DNA from: Leptasterias polaris
Taxonomy: Eukaryota > Echinodermata > Asteroidea > Forcipulatida > Asteriidae
Assembly: GCA_037783415.1 (NCBI GenBank)
Contig: JAZGTN010000098.1
Coordinates: 310,001-374,000, forward strand
DNA: 64,000 bases
Reading direction: 5' to 3'
Shown: one piece after another, positions 54,210 to 64,000 of the stretch
Position numbering within the stretch: position 1 is the first letter of the stretch
How the letters are laid out: every line of letters begins with the position of its first letter
Made by a program: the position numbers and the translations under genes
The notes under the pieces: model-generated
What the model was told of the DNA's origin: nothing
Databases searched by the model: none
Seen by the model: only the letters and a program-made list of their open reading frames with translations

Positions 54210-56790
54210 TATTGTGTAGTTTATACAAGCTTAAAGTGTAGCACACGAATAGCTCTCGTGGAACCCGTGTAAAAGCCGAATTAGTCGTAAAACAGTTAAT
54301 TTGTGGCACTACGTGCACTTACAAAACGGCACTTTAAAATACATTGGCCGGATACAGCTAAAGTATAACGTTTGGGCCTATTGTATTGTACCGGCACAAT
54401 GTTGACTTGCTGTCACAACAAACAATCTACTTGTCTTTCGTAGAGCATTTTGGGTTAAACAATCTTTTATCACTCCTAGTTTTCCCGAATATTATGATTA
54501 TTGCTACCTCCATACATGGATGGGGATGGTTGTGTTTGAGATCAATCTGTAGTGTAGGGGACCTACTAGCCCAGGTTGGACTCCTCCGTTGCATACAACG
54601 CGACGGAGTCCAGGGTATAAAGGTGCTCTGTCATTGCGAAAAAATTTATGATACATTTTTTTCATATTTTTACCTTTTTGAGGAAGCTGAAACTTGACTC
54701 ACATATTCTTTGTGTCCTGAACTTTACGCCTGCTCTATTCAGAATTGTAAATTTTATCCTTGGATGACATTATTGTGAACATAAAATGGAAATTGACGCA
54801 TTTGTTGCGACAGCCTAAATTGAGAGCTTGTGGACCGCTTGAGAATGCTTACATGAGCACATGAGCCTTAACAGTCAATTGGTACACGATGGTCACATCG
54901 CTAGTGCACAACTCGGACTTATTTTCGGAAATAATGTCATCCATGGATGTATTTGTTAGTTGTGAACTCATCAAAAGTGTAGTTATGGACACCAAGAATA
55001 TATGAATGGAGTTTCAGCTTCTCAAATCAGGTAAAAATATGAAAAATGTGTACCTAAAATTGTGTTCGCATTGTACAGGATCTTTTTACCCAGAACGTCA
55101 GTGCAGTGGCACTGACTGACGTCCTACCAGAGCTAGGGACCTATTTCTATTTCTAAAATGGAAAAAACGGGAGGAATTACATGTAGGCCCAGCTGTTGTT
55201 AACTGACCTCTAGCATAATTGCAAACATTGATGACGGCCTCATTTCCAAAATATGTTAAAAGTCTGGCACCTACATCCTGAAATTACCAAATTGTTTGTC
55301 TTTTTTAAAATGCTGTAATGTTTTAATGATGGGGTCGGGTGCATATGGGTATCAATTTGAAAGCATATTTACCTGTATTTTTACGTGCATCTTTGAGGTA
55401 GAACAACAAACTGAATAAAGAGAACGAGATTCTGTGTCATTTTATTTTTGTTTGATAGTCAATTCTGTGTGTTTTTCAAATCTATTCAAAATATTTTTAG
55501 GGGCCTATGTCAGATTTCAAAAAAATAAAAAAATAAAAACCCAGCAATACACTTTTTAAAATATCAAAGTTCTTCACGACACGCCAAATAAATCCTCTGA
55601 CAACGTCTGAATCCGTGTTCTGAATGTATTGCCACAAACGAAATTGCGGCCGTGAAGATGCAATTTTAACACCCCGAGTTAAAAACAAACTAATGCATTT
55701 TGTTTTTCTAGGTACTCTACATACAAAAATACAAATGATTTTTTACTTATTGTCATCATTCCCAACGCAACTCTGTCTGGCTACGGCGCCAATGCTTTCA
55801 TAATCATATCAGTTTCCCCGCTTGTCTATTGAACGCCCGTACACTAACTTAGTTTAAACATCCTATCCGTGCCCTAATTTTCCAAAGCATTGTTCCAAAC
55901 CAAGACCCCAACGAAACCACCCAACCGAACACCGCAAAATTCTCACCGGTAATTTTTGGCTGCTGGCTCTTGCACTGTGTACGGCAAAGCTAATGTCCCT
56001 TCTATATTCTAGCTCTAGACCTATTCATTCATTCATTCATTCCACAACGAGTACCACCGAATCAGACACTCAAAATTATCCAACAAAAACACATGTGAAA
56101 TTACGGCATTGCCCATCGCCTACAGTCCACGTTCTATAATCGAGTTGGAGGCACACGCTGTAGGAAAAAAATTCACTAGTTCACTAGGAAATGGCATGCT
56201 ACTGATCAGTCCTATTTTTGACTTGGCGGGAAGTTACAGCGTTGATTCCACCAGAGTGTTTTCGGTGGACAGCGGGATGTATTTTACTTGCCGTGGTATC
56301 GTTTTAGATGATGGATTGGATTTGGAGATGGTCAGGTGGCTGGTGAGCCGGGTTGGCCATAAGTGTATTATGACATTAGATTATTGTTTAGGTCCGAACT
56401 TATGCGTCTCCTGTTCCCGAGTAAACTAATGGTCTATACCTAAAGCGTATACCTTCCACTCACATCATTTGTAAATCCGCACCAGTGTCCCCATGTTTCC
56501 TAAACTAAAACTACATAAAACGTCATCCGTCCACTCAAAAATTATTTACTAAGAATAAAGCACTTGTTTCCCCATACCATAGTATCCTGTGTAAAGTATT
56601 CCACTCGCAACTAAGTATAAAGCAATGATTTTCCCGTTTCCTAATTAAACTAATGCATTGGTTTATATCTAAAGCGTGTGCCTTCCACTCGCAAATTATT
56701 TACTAAGTATAAAGCACTGAAATCCCATGCCATAGTATCTAATGTAAAGTATGAATCGAAGGTTCATCAAGTCCAAAATACATATGTTCC
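54210..56790. other. Intergenic, no gene recognised
   Basis: A 106-codon frame at 56109-56429 (SIIELEAHAVGKKFTSSLGN...) has no splice or homology support. (ATTC)n at 56023-56042. TAAAGCACTG/GTAAAGTATTCC blocks are repeated loosely at 56540-56760. Confidence 0.45.
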
Positions 56791-56799
56791 TGGGGGGGA

Positions 56800-56880
56800 C
56801 CCAAGCGGGTGTCGTGGAAGGGCAGTAGTCTCCGAAGCCAGAGGTCCCCGGTTCGAGCCCCAGTGGTGATAGGTCCGAGG
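56800..56880 (+). tRNA. tRNA-like relic preceding the tandem array
   Basis: GTGTCGTGGAAGGGCAGTAG then a GGTCCCCGGTTCGAGCCCCA T-arm-like end. Opposite orientation to the array that follows. Confidence 0.4.
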
Positions 56881-57029
56881 CCGCGAGGCCGCCACTCACC
56901 GCGCGGCGAGACGCGCCGCCCATTCGAGGATGGGAAGGAAACTTAAAACTTAAAACGAACCTCTGCACTTTTTTCCAATAATTTTTTTTTATTAAATAAA
57001 AAAGGTTCTTTAAAACGCCTCGAATTTAT

Positions 57030-58260
57030 ATGTAACGGGATTCGATCCCGGGACCTTTCGGTCCAGAGTCTGGAGCCCTTCCACTGGGCCACTGCTCCTC
57101 TTATTTAAGATGTGTTCGAGTTTAATTTTAAACCTTAGAATGAACAACTTTAAATCAATTATGTACAAAAAGAACACCCGGGGTTCGAACCCAGTACCTT
57201 TGGGTTCAGAGTCCGGAGCCCTTCCACTGGGCCACTGCTCCTCTTACTTACGATGTGTTCGAGTTTAATTTTAAACCTTAGAATGAACAACTTTAAATCA
57301 ATTATGTACAAAAAGAACACCCGGGGTTCGAACCCAGTACCTTTGGGTTCAGAGTCCGGAGCCCTTCCACTGGGCCACTGCTCCTCTTACTTACGATGTG
57401 TTCGAGTTTAATTTTAAACCTTAGAATGAACAACTTTAAATCAATTATGTACAAAAAAACACCCGTGGTTCGAACCCAGTACCTTTGGGTTCAGAGTCCG
57501 GAGCCCTTCCACTGGGCCACAGCTCCTCTTACTTACGATGTGTTCGAGTTTAATTTTAAACCTTAGAATGAACAACTTTAAATCAATTATGTACAAAAAG
57601 AACACCCGGGGTTCGAACCCAGTACCTTTGGGTTCAGAGTCCGGAGCCCTTCCACTGGGCCACTGCTCCTCTTACTTACGATGTGTTCGAGTTTAATTTT
57701 AAACCTTATAATGAACAACTTTCAATCAATTATACAAAAAGAACACACGGGGTTCGAACCCAGTACCTTTGGGTTCAGAGTCCGGAGCCCTTCCACTGGG
57801 CCACTGCTCATCTTACTTACGATGTGTTCGAGTTTAATTTTAAACCTTAGAATGAACAACTTTAAATCAATTATGTACAAAAAGAACACCCAGGGTTCGA
57901 ACCCAGTACCTTTGGGTTCAGAGTCCGGAGCCCTTCCACTGGGCCACTGGGCCACTGCTCCTCTTACTTACGATGTGTTCGAGTTTAATTTTAAACCTTA
58001 GAATGAACAACTTTCAATCAATTATACAAAAAGAACAGACGGGGTTCGAACCCAGTACCTTTGGGTTCAGAGTCCGGAGCCCTTCCACTGGGCCACTGCT
58101 CCTCTTACTTACGATGTGTTCGAGTTTAATTTTAAACCTTAGAATGAACAACTTTCAATCAATTATGTACAAAAAGAACACCCAGGTGTCGAACCCGGTA
58201 CCGTTGGTTCAGAGTCCGGTGCCCTTCCACTGGGCCACTGGGCTACTGGTCCTCTTACTT
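57030..58260 (-). repeat. Tandem array of about nine 142-bp tRNA-like units
   Basis: The marker TGTTCGAGTTTAATTTTAAA recurs at 57114, 57256, 57399, 57541, 57684, 57825, 57976 and 58117 (141-151 bp steps). On the minus strand each unit has GAGCAGTGGCCCAGTGGAAG, CTCCGGACTCTGAACCC (CUG, Gln-like loop) and CTGGGTTCGAACCCCGG. The T-arm pairs, but acceptor and anticodon stems do not, so they are tRNA relics amplified as a satellite. Confidence 0.88.
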
Positions 58261-59240
58261 AAATGTACGATCGAGTTTAATTTATAACCCAAGAGCATCA
58301 AATCAACAGCGGCTAAAAAGTAAACTACATAGCGTTTGCGCTCCTCATCTCGCAAATTATTTACCAAGTATGAAGCAAGGATTTCCATATGCCATAGTAC
58401 CCTGCGTAAACCAAATGGTTCGTACAAAAAGAACAACAGGGAATCGAACCCAGGACCTTTGCGTTCAGAGTCCGGAGCCTTTCCACTGGGCCACTGCTCC
58501 TCTTAATTAAACTGCATTCGAGTTTAGTTTAATATCAAATCAACAACGGCCAAGCAGAAAACAACGTGTAAAATGAACAGCCGGGTTTCGAACACAGTAC
58601 CTTTGGGTTCAGAGTCCGAAGCCCTTCCGCTGGGCCACTGCTCCTCTTAATCAAGAGGGCGGTTCAAGTGTGATTTAAACTAAGAACATCAAATCAACAA
58701 CGGCTAAAAAGTAAACTGGTGTATAGGTGTGCAAATTATTTATTTCTTTTTACCATAGTGCCCTGCAAATCCAATGGTTTTACCACGTTCACAAAAAGAA
58801 CACCCGGGAATTGAACCCAGTACCTTTGGGTTCAGAGTCCGCAGCTCTACCACCAGGCCTCTGCCCTTCTTCATATTAGTTCCTGTTGGGTTTAAACCTA
58901 AACCTTATAATTAACAAAACTAATTAAACAAGGTACAAAAGAAGAACACATTACTGCCATTGCGTTTGTGTGTAAATTTAACCTCAGAAAGGACAGATTG
59001 ATTTATTTGAATTTCAAAAAGAAATCTGCGGATTCGAACCTGGGACCCATCGTTCAAGAAACCATAGGCTTTCCACTAGGCTGTTGCGTTTGCCATCTCG
59101 TTGCCTCTGATAATAAGATATATACCTTAGAATAAACTACAATGCTGAGGGGAACAGGATTAAAAATATATGTTTCAGGGATTCGAACCCGGTACCATGG
59201 GGTTTGGAGTCCCGATCCTTGTCCACAAGGCTAGTGGTCC
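58261..59240 (-). repeat. Decayed, dispersed members of the tRNA-like array
   Basis: Five further tRNA-like segments, near 58436-58505, 58575-58650, 58797-58870, 59025-59095 and 59165-59235, keep a TTCGAACC-like T-arm and the GGGTTCAGAGTCCG loop to differing degrees, with longer spacers. Confidence 0.75.
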
Positions 59241-60290
59241 TCTGCCTAATTTGCATTTTTATTTGATGTAGCATCTCAGCATGAGTTTCCACCATAGATA
59301 ATTATAAACAGATACGATGAAAGGAATGGGACTTGATACGACGGAGTTGTGGCATGCACGGGTGTTTTGGGTGAATAAAATGCACGGGACTAATTGTTAG
59401 GAGCCATACTCCGGGACGAATCGGGGTGGGGTGGGGTGGGGTGGGGTGGGGTGGATATTCACGAGGAGGGCATGATGTGGCCAACAAAACCATTAAATAT
59501 CCAAGTAATTGATTTCTAAATAAACACAACAGTGGATTCTTGTTTTTTTCTCCAATATTCGAGTTTATTAATTTTATATCGATAAGGTATTCCTTCCATA
59601 CAAAAATCTAAATTAAAACATTTCAGACAATTAACACATTCTCAAGATTTATTAGCAACAAACTTCAACGGTTTGCCCCATACTAAATTTAGTTTTTCTG
59701 TGTGAAAATAAATATTGACTATATAGGATATTTTCCATACGATCAGACTTGAGCCCATTTTGAAGTCATTTGTAAACATTCATCTGAGATAGGCTTTAGT
59801 AATGTATGTTATTGTTAGTGAATAATGAAACAGATAATAATATAAATCACTGGATATACGGGGAGAACTTCAGCAAACGATACAGAATAACATAATCATA
59901 GGGAGCTATCGCCCATTGTGTTGTGAATGAGTACAAAAGCATGCCAGCTAAACGTAATGTGTAAGATTGAACAAACGTACAGTTACTAGAAACATACATA
60001 GCGCAAACATTGCTACAATCAGTGCTTTCAGTGGTCTAAGAAACCAGAATAAACGAGTATACATTAGTCTTGCCTGAACAGTTTTCTGAAGATAAACACC
60101 TCGACAAAAATGCTCTAATTATCGCCCACAGAGACAGCCAGATTCAAGCGTGCTTGGAGACCATTTTGAAAACACGTGTATGAGGCATATTGCCGGGTAC
60201 CCTGAATAAAGCATTGATTGATTGATAAGAGACCAACTATAAAGGGTATCAGACTATTCGTTCTCTTATGGCACGGTTTAAAAACTCTGA
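59241..60290. other. Intergenic, microsatellite and retroelement tail
   Basis: (GGGGT)n at 59424-59452. TGCCGGGTACCCTGAATAAA followed by (GATT)n at 60212-60226 is a LINE/SINE-type tail. 60000-60150 is homologous to 63595-63740 (GCGCAAACATTG, CAGTGC, AATAAACGAGT), so it flanks the satellite on both sides. Confidence 0.55.
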
Positions 60291-60293
60291 TAA

Positions 60294-63200
60294 CGGTGCC
60301 TCAAAATCAATATTAGATTTTTTTTTTTTAGTCCGAACCCCTTATCCAAAGCACCTGTAACTTGGCGACTATCTTTTACATATAACGGACTTTCTTTGGT
60401 TAAATTTTGAGGCAAATCGGACGAAAAAAAGTTTTCGAGGCTGAAAAAATGGCAAGCTTACCCCCTTGTCGTTTTTTCCAAAATCGGCCGAAAATATTTT
60501 GTTTCCAAATCGCCTGAAATTTGGTATATAGTTGTAACGGAGTGCGAGGAGCAGAACATTCTTGGTTTGAGTTGTCTACGTTGGCAACTTTTTAAGATAT
60601 TGCCTGATTTTCGATATAACGGTGCCTCAAAATCAAGATTAAAATGCATTTGTGGTCTATTAAAAATCAAGATTAAAATGCATCTGTGGTCCCAACCCCT
60701 TATCCTAAGCACCTGTAACTTGGCGACTATCTTTTACATATAACGGACTTTCTTTGGTTAAATTTTGAGGCAAATCGGAGGAAAAAAGTTTTCGAGGCTG
60801 AAAAAATGGCAAGCTTACCCCCTTGTCGTTTTTTCCAAAATCGGCCGAAAATATTTTATTTCCAAATCGCCTGAAATTTGGTATATAGTTCAAACGGAGT
60901 GCGAGGAGCAGAACATTCTTGGTTTGAGTTGTCTACGTTGGCAACTTTTTAAGATATTGTCTGATTTTCGATATAACGGTGCCTCAAAATCAAGATTAAA
61001 ATGCATATTTTGTGGTCCCTCAAAATCAATATTAAAATGCATCTGTGGTCCCAACCCCTTATCCTAAGCACCTGTAACTTGGCGACCGTCTTCTACATAC
61101 AACAGAGTCACTGTGGTTCAATTTTGAGGCAAATCGGAGAGAAAATGTTTTCGAGGCTGAAAAAATGACTGGACTACCCCCTTGTCGTTTTTTCCAAAAT
61201 CGGCCGAAAATATTTTGTTTCCAAATCGCCTGAAATTTGGTATATAGTTGAAACGGAGTGCGAGGAGCAGAACATTCTTGGTTTGAGTTGTCTACGTTGG
61301 CAACTTTTTAAGATATTGTCTGATTTTCGATATAACGGTGCCTCAAAATCAAGATTAAAATGCATTTGTGGTCTATTAAAAATCAAGATTAAAATGCATC
61401 TGTGGTCCCAACCCCTTATCCCAAGCACCTGTAACTTCGCGACCGTGTTTTACATACAACAGAGTCACTGTGGTTCAATTTTGAGGCAAATCGGAGAGAA
61501 AAAGTTTTCGAGGCTGAAAAAATGACTGGACTACCCTTTATCGTTTTTTCCAAAATCGGCCGAAAATATTTTGTTTCCAAATCGCCTGAAATTTGGTATA
61601 TAGTTGAAACGGAGTGCGAGGAGCAGAACATTCTTGGTTTGAGTTGTCTACGTTGGCAACTTTTTAAGATATTGCCTGATTTTCGATATAACGGTGCCTC
61701 AAAATCAAGATTAAAATGCATTTGTGGTCTATTAAAAATCAAGATTAAAATGCATCTGTGGTCCCAACCCCTTATCCCAAGCACCTGTAACTTGGCGACC
61801 GTGTTTTACATACAACAGAGTCACTGTGGTTCAATTTTGAGGCAAATCGGAGAGAAAATGTTTTCGAGGCTGAAAAAATGGCAAGCTTACCCCCTTGTCG
61901 TTTTTTCCAAAATCGGCCGAAAATATTTTGTTTCCAAATCGCCTGAAATTTGGTATATAGTTGAAACGGAGTGCGAGGAGCAGAACATTCTTGGTTTGAG
62001 TTGTCTACGTTGGCAACTTTTTAAGATATTGCCTGATTTTCGATATAACGGTGCCTCAAAATCAAGATTAAAATGCATTTGTGGTCTATTAAAAATCAAG
62101 ATTAAAATGCATCTGTGGTCCCAACCCCTTATCCCAAGCACCTGTAACTTGGCGACCGTGTTTTACATACAACAGAGTCACTGTGGTTCAATTTTGAGGC
62201 AAATCGGAGAGAAAATGTTTTCGAGGCTGAAAAAATGACTGGACTACCCCCTTGTCGTTTTTTCCAAAATCGGCCGAAAATATTTTGTTTCCAAATCGCC
62301 TGAAATTTGGTATATAGTTGAAACGGAGTGCGAGGAGCAGAACATTCTTGGTTTGAGTTGTCTACGTTGGCAACTTTTTAAGATATTGTCTGATTTTCGA
62401 TATAACGGTGCCTCAAAATCAAGATTAAAATGCATTTGTGGTCTATTAAAAATCAAGATTAAAATGCATCTGTGGTCCCAACCCCTTATCCCAAGCACCT
62501 GTAACTTGGCGGCCGTGTTTTACATACAACAGAGTCACTGTGGTTCAATTTTGAGGCAAATCGGAGAGAAAATGTTTTCGAGGCTGAAAAAATGACTGGA
62601 CTACCCCCTTGTCGTTTTTTCCAAAATCGGCCGAAAATATTTTGTTTCCAAATCGCCTGAAATTTGGTATATAGTTGAAACGGAGTGCGAGGAGCAGAAC
62701 ATTCTTGGTTTGAGTTGTCTACGTTGGCAACTTTTTAAGATATTGTCTGATTTTCGATATAACGGTGCCTCAAAATCAAGATTAAAATGCATTTGTGGTC
62801 TATTAAAAATCAAGATTAAAATGCATCTGTGGTCCCAACCCCTTATCCCAAGCACCTGTAACTTGGCGGCCGTGTTTTACATACAACAGAGTCACTGTGG
62901 TTCAATTTTGAGGCAAATCGGAGAGAAAATGTTTTCGAGGCTGAAAAAATGACTGGACTACCCCCTTGTCGTTTTTTCCAAAATCGGCCGAAAATATTTT
63001 GTTTCCAAATCGCCTGAAATTTGGTATATAGTTGAAACGGAGTGCGAGGAGCAGAACATTCTTGGTTTGAGTTGTCTACGTTGGCAACTTTTTAAGATAT
63101 TGTCTGATTTTCGATATAACGGTGCCTCAAAATCAAGATTAAAATGCATTTGTGGTCTATTAAAAATCAAGATTAAAATGCATCTGTGGTCCCAACCCCT

Positions 63201-63530
63201 TATCCCAAGCACCTGTAACTTGGCGGCCGTGTTTTACATACAACAGAGTCACTGTGGTTCAATTTTGAGGCAAATCGGAGAGAAAATGTTTTCGAGGCTG
63301 AAAAAATGACTGGACTACCCTTAATTATCGTTTTTTCCAAAATCGGCCGAAAATATTTTGTTTCCAAATCGCCTGAAATTTGGTATATAGTTGAAACGGA
63401 GTGCGAGGAGCAGAACATTCTTGGTTTGAGTTGTCTACGTTGGCAACTTTTTAAGATATTGCCTGATTTTCGATATAACGGTGCCTCAAAATCAAGATTA
63501 AAATGCATTTGTGGTCCCAACTCCTCTTCT
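60294..63530. repeat. 357-bp satellite, nine units
   Basis: GAACATTCTTGGTTTGAGTT occurs at 60554, 60911, 61270, 61626, 61983, 62340, 62697, 63054 and 63413 (steps 356-359, mostly exactly 357). Within each unit a 30-bp block ATCAAGATTAAAATGCAT is itself doubled. The unit is divisible by three, so 80-240-codon frames recur on both strands. None is a real gene. Confidence 0.97.
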
Positions 63531-63734
63531 TCATAATGTCTTCTTCATAATGTGTATAAACGTAAATCTGCCACTTCTAAAAACGCACATAAGGCGCAAA
63601 CATTGATATATATCAGTGCCCTTAAGGGTCTTATAGAGACTTACTAGAAAACCAAAATAAACGAGTGTTGCCCGAGCTGTTCTCTGAACTTTAAAACCAC
63701 GACAGCAATGCTGTAATTGTTGTCCATAAAAACA
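63531..63734. repeat. Satellite tail segment
   Basis: TAATGTCTTCTTCATAATGT, GCACATAAGGCGCAAACATT and AATAAACGAGTGTTGCC. The first part matches 45430-45535 and the later part matches 60005-60140. Confidence 0.8.
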
Positions 63735-64000
63735 GTAATAATACTGCTCATGTTCAATTAAACTAAACATGTACTCATTACTAGCCTCAACCATGACCAA
63801 TACTGCTGACGTATACTATTACTGCTCTTGTTCATATAAACTGAACATATACTCATTATTACTTGCCTCAAACATGACCAACACTGCTGTATTACTGCTC
63901 TTAATTGTTCACTTAAACTGAACATGAACTCATTACTAGCCTCACACATGACCAATACTGCTGTATTACTGCTCTTGTTCACTTAAACTGAACATGGAAT
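63735..64000. repeat. 72-bp minisatellite, runs off the window
   Basis: About four units of CTCATTACTAGCCTCAA, CATGACCAATACTGCTG and TATTACTGCTCTTGTTCA, same family as 43855-45182. Confidence 0.9.

Noticed and set aside
61522..62238. 238-residue open frame and many 80-84-residue frames on both strands in the 357-bp array
   Set aside because: The unit length is divisible by three, so one chance frame repeats. No start context, splice signals or recognisable domain.

Overview
This is a eukaryotic, AT-rich, repeat-saturated genomic window. It almost certainly comes from a marine invertebrate deuterostome, most likely an echinoderm (class not determined). The evidence is GT-AG introns, an animal EEA1 gene with a C-terminal FYVE domain, a Mag/SURL-type Ty3/gypsy retroelement, a DIRS-type retroelement, hAT and Mutator-like non-autonomous transposons, and dispersed short repeats of echinoderm style. 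Nothing looks bacterial or organellar.

Layout. 1-9.3 kb: the 3' part of an EEA1 homologue on the + strand. Ten exons (1030-9325) encode 429 residues of coiled coil plus FYVE and end in TAA. Its introns hold tRNA-derived repeats, a TA-flanked transposon and a striking 75-bp tandem array that copies an exon end together with its splice donor. 9.3-12.8 kb: 3' UTR, dispersed repeats and a minisatellite. 12.8-30.1 kb: five copies of a roughly 1-kb unit with an exon-like core bounded by splice-like signals. The unit has been hit by a gggccc MITE, two hAT elements, a truncated gypsy element, a Penelope-like/hammerhead fragment, a LINE and a 7.4-kb degenerate DIRS element that itself contains a 2.3-kb hAT. 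32-36 kb: a minisatellite with a two-monomer higher-order repeat, lying between diverged inverted arms. 38-43.6 kb: a probable minus-strand gene whose first coding exon is split by a 4.1-kb foldback transposon flanked by ATCG, with a candidate second exon at 38.0-38.1 kb and a 9-bp-TSD Mutator-like element in the intron between them. 43.8-46.8 kb: minisatellite, LINE tails and other repeats. 47.8 kb: a candidate plus-strand first exon. 48.3-50.3 kb: two palindromic elements. 50.3-56.8 kb: mostly unique non-coding sequence with a few repeats. 56.8-59.2 kb: a tandem array of tRNA-like units. 60.3-63.5 kb: a 357-bp satellite, then a 72-bp minisatellite that runs off the window end.

Only EEA1 is a confidently functional gene. 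The rest is mainly transposon and satellite biology. I found no clear new defence or metabolic system. The most interesting points are the array of duplicated splice donors in EEA1, the exon interrupted by a datable foldback insertion, the repeated exon-like unit, and candidate hammerhead-ribozyme-like motifs in repeats.
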